Origin: Micropterix aruncella
Taxonomy: Eukaryota > Arthropoda > Insecta > Lepidoptera > Micropterigidae
DNA: 64,000 nucleotides
Assembly (NCBI GenBank): GCA_944548615.1
Contig: OX155980.1
Coordinates: 1,234,282-1,298,281 of the forward strand
Direction: 5' to 3'
The notes under the pieces are model-generated. The model was not told where the DNA came from, made no database searches, and was given only the letters and a program-made list of their open reading frames with translations. Positions within the stretch are counted from its first letter, which is position 1. Every line of letters starts with the position of its first letter. Both the position numbers and the translations under genes were made by a program. Below are positions 56,130 through 64,000 of the stretch, piece after piece.

Positions 56130-57308
56130 ATGTAATGTCTAGTTTATTTTTGAACCTGGTGTTCCTATTGTGAATGTCACCCAACATACGGAACCTGTGC
56201 AAGTTTTTACGAACATACATTATGTTATCGGATATATACTGACTATAAACCGCTATAAAGTACCTAAACTGTCAAATAACCGGTAAATAAGCTCCAAATG
56301 TCATATAAATAAAAAAATAAGATAAGTACATCATGTTTAGTATCAAATGAAAGGTCTGATTGATTACATTCCCAAAAAATATATTGGTGTAAATATTTGA
56401 ATAAATATATAAACCATACAATATGCGTAATAAAACCCCGTTTTATTACTTCAGCAGCGAGGGCAGCCGACTGCGCGCAGTGTCGGTGGCCGACACGAGG
56501 CTAAATAAAAATCGACACGATCGACGTCGATCGTCACAAGATACTTGCTGAAAGGCGCAGGGTCCTGGTGATGTGACACTCGGAAAGCTTGGTCGATGGG
56601 CCGGCTCATGTGAAGCCCCTCCTAAAAAGCTTTGGATAAGGCCCGTTTTTTTGTAACAGCAGTCCTGTTTTTTTATTTTTCAAATTATACTTATATCTTC
56701 TATTATTAACGTCGTGATATGGCTTGTTCGCCCGCGACATTGACAATCTCAAGTCAAAGTCCAACTGACCATTGATTCCCGTAAATTTTGCCACTAATGC
56801 GGCCCTGCGCAGGAGTCACCCGGACGCAGCCCAGCAATCCGCAAGAGCGTCGAGACGTCACGTCGTCCATGCCATTTCCGCGACGGGTTTGTGGATCCTC
56901 TGAATTTTGTATGAGCCCACAATTTAATGTGGCTACCTTATGAAGATTCTTTTTCGGGGATAGTATTTCATTACATTTTCGTCGTGTCCAATTGACGGCT
57001 AAAAACCGCTCTTGGACGTATCAAAATAATTGTGTTAGGTAGTAAGTCTCGTTACTACTCTTTACTTAACACACAAAGGTAATCGAAAATTTAACTACTA
57101 GATTGTCAAACTATAAATATAAATAAACAAAATGGAAGTCTAATATTTGAAATAGTTAATAATTTGAATATATATGTAGTAAAATTATTCCTCGTAATAT
57201 TCAAATCGTCAGTAAAATGTTAATTACATAATTAAATTAAAGATATGCCATGCATTTAAAAACCAATAGTATAAATATAGACGAAATAAAATAACCAGAT
57301 AATAGACT
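56130..57308. other. Unassigned DNA with a GC-rich middle
   Basis: 56270-56385 is the partner of the low-copy repeat at 540-650. 56450-56920 is GC-rich (CGACACGATCGACGTCGATC palindromic piece at about 56512-56531) without a recognisable frame. The remainder is AT-rich. Confidence 0.4.
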
Positions 57309-57460
57309 TTAGTTTTTTGAGTCATTTAAATGGGCACAGTCATAGCCCTCAAATTCGGCCAGATCATAGAAAGGGTGCCTTAGCAGCATATCCTTAATGT
57401 TTCTTTTAAATTTTACGTCCTCCAGTTGTTTAACAGTTGTAGGGAGTAGATTATAGATTT
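57309..57460 (-). pseudogene. LINE RT extreme C-terminal fragment
   Basis: The minus strand reads YNLLPTTVKQLEDVKFKRNI, KDMLLRHPFYDLAEF, then GYDCAHLND and a stop at 57309-57311. This matches the WN-LP--IK-L----FK--LK--L---PFYS--EF ending of many non-LTR RTs. Upstream frames are broken. Confidence 0.65.
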
Positions 57461-57587
57461 AATGCTAAGGTATAGATAACTTTTCTATACTTTTGCCAGT
57501 TGTTTTCAGGTGCGCATAAAAGAGAGCTACCGTGTTATTATTAGCGTTGATTATTATGATCTTAGATGGATCATCATCACAGTACTC

Positions 57588-58075
57588 TTTGGCAACCCTT
57601 CTGCGAAGGCGACATGCAGGTGGCGCTAATAGCATTGTCCGGCGAAACTAATAGCAGTTTATTGACCTTCTATAATAATAACATTAATGATTAATTGTTG
57701 TTATTTTTGTTAACGATTGCTTGTTTATAAAAACCCAAGAATTAAAACGATGACAACAATAATAATCTATATTCCTCATAGAATGCCATCTATCCGCTGT
57801 ATAGTCAACTATTAGTCACACCAATCTAAACATTAAAATTCGTAACTAATACCTATTAAATCATGTATACTAAAAAAATACATTTTTATTTAAATATTAT
57901 TAAAATGATAAGAGCTATGATTTAAAAATTTCTTTATTATATTTTTATTTTATTTCGAGATACTATATGGTATAGGCGTGTTTAGAGCGCCATCTATAGT
58001 GCGACGCTATTCTGTCATACCACCAACGCCGCCATATTAAAAATAAGAGAAGATTAATACATATTTGGAACTATT
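57588..58075 (+). repeat. Family C repeat, copy 3
   Basis: GGCAACCCTTCTGCGAAGGC, GGTGGCGCTAATAGCATTG, CATCTATAGTGCGACGC and ATATTTGGAACTATTGTG match copies 1 and 2 in order. Its right end is where the LTR begins. Confidence 0.6.
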
Positions 58076-58360
58076 GTGACGATCTACTCGTCACGAGGTT
58101 TTACCTCTTTAAAATACATTAGCAAAACTCTCATATAATTCACTTTACACTTCGCCACAATTCAATCGGCACATAAATATATTATCTCGACTTCCGATCG
58201 TTGCCGTAATCGCATCATGCGATATAACATCGCACATCCCTAGTCGGATTCGGCGGCAAAAATTGCCAGAATACTAAATTAAAAACCGACCGGATCGAGC
58301 GCCCAATTTTGATACCCGCCGCTTAGTTTTGAACCGCCGAACGCAGCGGAAGTGCCCGTG

Positions 58361-58388
58361 GCCGCTGGGGGTCGATTCCCCCAGCGGC
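58361..58388. repeat. Perfect 11-bp stem-loop in the LTR
   Basis: GCCGCTGGGGG, loop TCGATT, CCCCCAGCGGC. Very stable; the loop and closing G-C run resemble a tRNA T-arm, but no other tRNA parts are present around it. Confidence 0.9.
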
Positions 58389-58885
58389 TCACATTTTATC
58401 GCAAAACGGAGCTGCAGTGACACGTTTTAAAGTTCGTCAAGAATCCATAGTTTCAACGGGCGACATCAGTGCGCAAATCCCGCAGTTAGCCGCAACGAAC
58501 CCCAGCCTCCGAGGGACCTACCTTCCACACCAGGCGAGTTTCTAGGGTTCACGTTTTTCTGACTCCCCAAACTTTAAAACCCCCCAGAGTTCAGATAATA
58601 ATTATCATATTTCATACTAAAGAATCCAATCATTCGAATCTAGTGCAAGAGCGCTCTCTATAGTTCGCCTTAGGGCATTTTTCCCGTTTAATCGTCATTA
58701 GAAGCACTACTCAACCCAGCCAAGCGCGAGAGAGAGAGTCCAAGGGCTCGGCGCGTAATTCCCGTGAAACCGTGGTACGTTTCAGAGAACGCGCCAGACC
58801 GACGTAACGCAACTTCCCGCGCCGGCGGTTGTTGAAGGTTCTCCCCTTCTTCTTTTCAAAGTCTCCTTTGTACAAATAATAACAA

Positions 58886-58892
58886 TATAAAA
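58886..58892 (+). promoter_or_regulatory. TATA box in the LTR
   Basis: TATAAAA about 810 bp into the LTR, upstream of the AATAAA signal. Confidence 0.45.
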
Positions 58893-59112
58893 GCATATCC
58901 GTAGAGGTGATCCCAGAATTCCTCCCGAAATTCCCCATAATACCCGTAAGCACCTACCTACCGTGAGTTTAGCGACCTACCTACCGTGACTTTTCACGCA
59001 CGCTCCGGTGATTCCTCCGCTCCGAAGGGCTTGCGAAGGTTCTAGAAGTCCTCCCGAATACATATTTCAATATACTTAAATCGAATGAGATAAAATCCTG
59101 TAATTTATGAGC

Positions 59113-59118
59113 AATAAA
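59113..59118 (+). promoter_or_regulatory. Poly-A signal in the LTR
   Basis: AATAAA about 220 bp after the TATA box, a normal R-region spacing. Confidence 0.45.
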
Positions 59119-59784
59119 CCTTGTATCCTACTTTGAGTTTTTCTCTTAAAAGGGTTAATCTCTCGCACACAGAGAGGGATTCTATTCTTGATTATGGTAT
59201 AAATGGTACAGACTCAGATTGTTAATATACGAGAGTAACTGTTCCGGATCGGCGCGAAGCCCGCCGCAATACATCGGCGCAGAGACCGCCCGCGCAGCGA
59301 ATCTGACAGCTCAGATCGCTCGCGACTTCACAGCGGTCAAACATCTACTTTCTATTCCAGGTTCGGCGATAAGCCCACAGTAAGTACTTATTACATCCCT
59401 ATTTATTACTCCTCCACTCTTCTTTCCCTAGTTTCCCCTTTTATCACAATAGAAGCAAGGCTGTCCTTCTCCTCCAGAAGCTCTCCTTTTTCTCCGCGCA
59501 GGATTCCTTGGGTTCACCACGACCCTTTCCACTGAGCTACCGCGGTCCCAAATCCTGTCGCGTGTCCCCTTCTGCGGCGTTCAAGGTCAGGCAGCGACCA
59601 CGCCTGCTTTTTCTCGTAACGACCCGAATTCCCAAACATCCTAGATTTCCGTGGTGGCGCCCACATACACACATCATTAAAGCATTACACCTTCTTTTTC
59701 CACGGTAATCCTAAATTCCATGAAAGATATTTCCCCGCGACCTTAACAACAGGCTTTTCCTTAATCGGGTAACGTTACAGAATT

Positions 59785-59802
59785 TGGCGCCCGACGTAGG
59801 GC
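59785..59802 (+). promoter_or_regulatory. Retrotransposon primer binding site
   Basis: TGGCGCCCGACGTAGGGC lies just after the LTR. Its first nine bases are those of the tRNA-Lys primer binding site of many retroelements; the rest differs. Followed by TACGACGTACGG-type repeats. Confidence 0.6.
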
Positions 59803-62800
59803 ATATTCGTTACAAAGACGTACGACGTACGGTTACATATTCGTTACGACGTTGGTCGTACAGAATTTGTCACCCAACTGGGGCTTTGACATACTTAATA
59901 TATTTTCCTATTATTACTACACTCACATAATTTTCAAATAAAATATACATTTTTCTTTTTATATAATCCCCACTTTGATTCCAGAAGTTGGGCCAAAATT
60001 TTTTTACATACATATTAAACTGTACTATTTCAGTAAACAAAATATCTCCCACCCAATCCCACCCTAAAATACTTTTTTATATTTTTTTCTCTAGGTCACT
60101 TTTATTATTATCAAATAATACTATATAAATTCAACTTCAGATTTTTTACTTCTGTCTTTTTAATTATTTTATGAATTATTTTTTTTTAGATCTCTTTTAA
60201 TTAGATCTCCTTAAAAACACGACATATTATACACGCAGGCGCGATTTTAAATACTTTTATTCAAAAATATCATTAAAGTGGCACTTGTTTACCAACCATT
60301 TTACGGCATTCAATAATTTTGACCTACAATATAACCACCTTCCCACAGCCATCCATCACCCAAAACACTTCCTACACCTCTATCAAGCGGAAACCCTTGT
60401 CTCACGGCACAAAACCATATATAACACCCCCTAATTAATATAAAAACTATAGAAAACGACAAAACATTACAAAACGGCGGCCATTACGAGCTGTCAAACG
60501 AGCGTAGCAACATTTTCGTTCGCGCGGACAAAATACCACGCGATTCACAAAATATACTTTCCTATATCAATACTCTCCATACATCGTTGTACGCAACAAA
60601 TAAAAAAATACCACCCCATAAATGTACCATTTCTGGCTAAAAAATACTACGGTCTGCGGCCCGTTGGCTCGAACGATTTCAGATACAAAATTGAATAGAC
60701 GTTCGATTTCATTTTAGCGCAGCCACTTCGTGCAAATTTTGCAACGAACTTTCGACATCTACATCGGATAGAAGCAGTATCAAGGTACGTCCGCATCTGG
60801 TGCTTTGTTTTTTTCAGTTTTTCTTTTCTGTCAGCTTGCTCCGTCTTCATATTATTTCCTTGCATTCCCTCGTGACAACTCAATACGTTCCGACGATACA
60901 CACGTCCAGAAAATAAGGACCATCATACACCATCGCGATTAATATCCTCAAACAAATATTTTATTTTTATAAAATAATAAATACACAAATATACAATAAT
61001 AAATACAGCGATAACACACGTAACATCACACACCTTCGAACATTTCTTCTTCTTCATCAGCATTATTTAATACTTAACATAGAATCCGAAACAAAATCAA
61101 CGCCACATAGAAATTCATTTTCTCTTTTTCAAATTATTATTTTCCTTTTAACTCGCATCGTATTCGGTACTAGCCACCTGCATTCCTTTGTGATGTAGCA
61201 ACTTCAACACGCTTCAATAACATACAAAAAATACTCTGCATAAGGAAAATAAAGACCGTTACACACTATCGCAAATAATATTTTCGAGCAAATATCTTCC
61301 TCTTCATAAAATATTAATTACACAAACTTACAACACTAAATACAAGGATCACACACATAACATAGTACACGCTTCGAATATTTCTTCTTCTTCTTCATCA
61401 TTATTTAGCACTTATAAAATTCGAAACAACATCAACACAATATAGGAATTTATTTTCTTCAAATAAATTTTTTTTTTTTTATTTGTTTATTTTTCTTTTT
61501 TCCCACTTTCGCTTTAATAACTAGTCTTCCTTCTTCTTCTTCTTTTCACACCATTTTCTAGAATTGTACAAGTAACAACAACATAATAACTCTTCACTTT
61601 CTCAACTCATTTTCATTTGAATTATTCTGGCTTTCCTCTCATTTTATTTTTTTAATTCAAAACATAATAGCTCTTCACTTTATCAATCACTTCACTTAAA
61701 TTTTTTTTGGTTTTCTTTCATTTTATTTTAATTCAAATTAATATTAACGCACACATTATCTCTTTCGCAACACACACACACATATTTATACACACATCCA
61801 CACAAGTCTGCCATCAAATACACAGTAGTCATACAATTTTAAATCTTAATTTGTTAGCGATTACTACTTCAACACACACGTGCGCACACTTCCACATATT
61901 ACCATACACAATTGCACACACCTACACTCACTAGTACACACATTTACACACATACCTACACGCATACATTGACACACACGGTGTCACAAGGGTTACATTC
62001 TTTAGCCGACGAAAGCGGTCGCGGCAGAGGAGTGCATCACGTAAAGGACCTTGCAAGGAACTAGTGGCTTAAAAGACAGACGCGCACGAAAGGCAGGAGA
62101 AGGGAGCTGAAGGGAAAATACCGGTGACGTTCCGAGGAAAGCTCTAACAGACGTATTAAAATCAAAACGAAAGGGAAAACAAGATGCTAAATGGGTACAT
62201 AAACTTAAAATAAACAAACCTCCCCCCGCCGTGAGACAAACAAACAAACAAATCCCTCAAAAATAGCTTAAACTAAATTCAATGAACCTACAATACGAAG
62301 TACCAAAAGGTCAACAAAAAAAATTAGTCGACAAGTTAGGCATTTATACAAAAAAAAAAAAAAATACTTTCATATTTTATTTCATTACTTTTTTTTTTTT
62401 TATAAAACCCCATACCAGACGGCAGCGCCATCTGGTATGTCATTTTACCGTCGCATAATTTTATATTACGATACATAATTCCCTTAATATATTTTATTTT
62501 TATATCATTTATCAAACAACGACCTACTCCCTTAGATAAGCCTTGTGAACCTACCTAGAATCGAGGTAATTCCCGACCTAAGACCATACGCTATATGCGT
62601 CTATATTTTATTATTATATTGGGTTCGGTGGCACATATATCCCTGCCTATTTCTGACGAAAAACACCGCAGTAGTCCGACCGAATTAAAATCTGTCGCGA
62701 TCTATTGATTTTTTTTTTATTTTTTTTTTTTTTTTTGGGGACACACGTACCAATTTTATACATTTTTTTTTTTTACTATTTTTATGTTTGTACAACACAG

Positions 62801-64000
62801 AATAGCTTCGAACAACTGTCCAGCGAAACAGGCCCTAGTAGAACGCGAAACCGTCATTGACAACAATTTTATTCACAGCTTGCGAATGTCCTTGATTCAA
62901 CCTTGCTATCCGTCAAGGTGCGGCTTATATTTCCGCAGATAGGCTTTACATGACCTAAATAAAAGGTTCTAGCTCATTAGTTTGCCCTAATCATTCGATC
63001 TTTCCCTTAGAAAGAAAAATAGCATCAAAACAAACGATTTACCAATACGCTTTATATTTCTACACTAAGAATATTGCCAAGGATATTACGAAAGTACGAG
63101 ACAGATAATTTAGTATGAAAGGAGTGTGAAAGGAAAGTCTTGGATGTCGAAGTATGAAAGGAGAATGAACAGACTGCGAAAGAAGAAAATTTGAAGTCAA
63201 AATACCAAAATACTATCCTCCCTCGACATAAATCTTACCAGTACATCGTATAGTAAATTTTGTTAGTTTTGAACACTCAGGACCTCACAAGTCCTACTGT
63301 TAAGTGTATCTGTCTTCCGATAAAGTAGTTGTGACCGAAAATCACCGAAACACGGAAAAAGAGCATATAATAACATTACATCGAGAATATAGACAATTGA
63401 GAGTCTTTAACACTCAAGAACCAACTGCTTGACGTTAAAAGCATGACAGTTGCCACGTCCCTAATAAACTGAATATTGTAGGTTCCACAAAAAAAAAACA
63501 CCCCAAAATATTAAAACATAACACCCTAAAACAAAATCAAACATTCCACAAACACGAAAATTCTTACGTTCGGCACATTCTAATTACACCCATATAAAAC
63601 AGGTTACCTATAACAAACCCTGTGACATAAATTTTTTATTATTATATATTATCTATACTTCTCGCGTAAAGGAGGATGACAACGACTCGCGGAAATTAAA
63701 ATTCCGTGGTGTCGGAACTACCACATATAAAATAGTCCGTCATTCCGACTGAAAGCACGAGTCACTTAAAACAGGCCGGTTCAGCCAGGTCACTACGACC
63801 CTATTATTACTCGACATTACGCTCCTTATAGCGATGTCATATATTTTTTTTTCTCTTATTATTTTTGTTAAATCTTTATTTACACTGTCCGGTTCCTGAA
63901 AACATATATTTGTCTACATTTTTACTTTATAAGCCGAACGACTATCCCAGAACCTCACAACAACCCCGGCCGCGTAAGCACACAAATTTACAATCATTTT
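59803..64000 (+). mobile_element. Internal region of the LTR retrotransposon, C/A-rich and non-coding
   Basis: 4.2 kb following the PBS with strong plus-strand C/A and T richness, long T-runs, (CA)n-like DNA (61740-61980) and no frame longer than about 85 codons. No gag (CCHC) or pol motif appears before the window ends. Either the leader is exceptionally long and gag lies beyond 64000, or this is a large non-autonomous derivative without genes. 60860-61180 and 61190-61500 are imperfect tandem copies. Confidence 0.45.
60860..61500 (+). repeat. Imperfect ~330-bp tandem repeat in the leader
   Basis: Two units share, in order, a block like AAAATAAGGACC (AAAATAAAGACC), CACACTATCGCAAATAAT, TATACAA-AATAAATAC, ACACACGTAACAT, TTCGAACATTTCTTCTTCTT and AATTCATTTTCT. 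They diverge by many substitutions and short indels. Confidence 0.7.

Larger units (their letters stand above)
58075..59779 (+). mobile_element. 5' LTR of a large LTR retrotransposon (1.7 kb)
   Basis: Begins TGTGACG and ends CGTTACA, a near-perfect short inverted terminus (TGTGACG/TGTAACG). It is followed 5 bp later by a primer-binding-like TGGCGCCCGACGTAGGGC. Inside: a TATAAAA (58886-58892) and an AATAAA (59113-59118), consistent with U3-R-U5 order. The LTR is unusually long. No second LTR is in the window, so the call rests on termini, promoter/poly-A order and the PBS. The superfamily (Gypsy or BEL/Pao) cannot be told. Confidence 0.65.

Noticed and set aside
62002..62247. 81-aa minus-strand frame near the end of the window
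   Set aside because: Lies antisense in the retrotransposon leader, lacks motifs and starts from a non-conserved position.

Overview
This is 64 kb of AT-rich insect nuclear DNA, most likely lepidopteran. I infer that from Helitron-type ends (5' TC, 3' hairpin plus CTAG, inserted between A and T), a tRNA-headed SINE, and a mix of piggyBac, Penelope, mariner, hAT, P-like and jockey/R1-like elements in an AT-rich, intron-bearing background. I find no host protein-coding gene, no rRNA or free tRNA gene, and no prokaryotic feature. The window is a dense, nested deposit of transposable elements, compatible with heterochromatin or a large intergenic or intronic tract.

Layout. 1-9.3 kb: three tandem copies of a ~590 bp hairpin-bearing MITE-like repeat (family A), a TA array, a mariner remnant and copies of a GC-rich unclassified repeat (family B), one carrying a SINE. 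9.3-14.6 kb: a GC-rich island, a transposon-ORF fragment, a Helitron, family B and a second GC-rich island. 14.66-15.40 kb: a giant palindrome with a 133-bp perfect inverted repeat flanked by two mirror-image TA arrays. 15.8-24.8 kb: family B and family C repeats, a Penelope insertion with a 13-bp target duplication, LINE RT and hAT remnants, a 108-bp-arm foldback and another family A copy. 25-36.5 kb: a second Helitron, a 259-bp TA array, jockey-type and other LINE remnants, a Penelope copy with an open GIY-YIG endonuclease ORF, clusters of inverted repeats and a chimeric third Helitron. 36.8-44.7 kb: three family A copies around a structurally complete piggyBac element (TTAA duplication, 14-bp TIRs, transposase in two exons that would splice to about 624 aa with all three catalytic Asp), then a P-element-like pseudogene. 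45.0-49.6 kb: two concentric pairs of inverted repeats enclosing a decayed transposase gene that is itself interrupted by a family A copy, plus an R1/I-type LINE RNase H fragment. 50.8-58 kb: a 131-bp identical duplication next to a SINE, LINE tails, minisatellite-like DNA and families B and C. 58.07-64 kb: a 1.7 kb LTR, a primer binding site and more than 4 kb of C/A-rich leader with no gag or pol before the window ends.

The only credible functional coding units are the piggyBac transposase and, less securely, the endonuclease end of the Penelope element. Everything else coding-like is a fragment. The most unusual material is structural: the TA-flanked palindrome, the tandem hairpin MITEs, the nested inverted-repeat transposon, the subterminal 16-bp palindromes of the piggyBac element, and the GC-rich non-coding family B.
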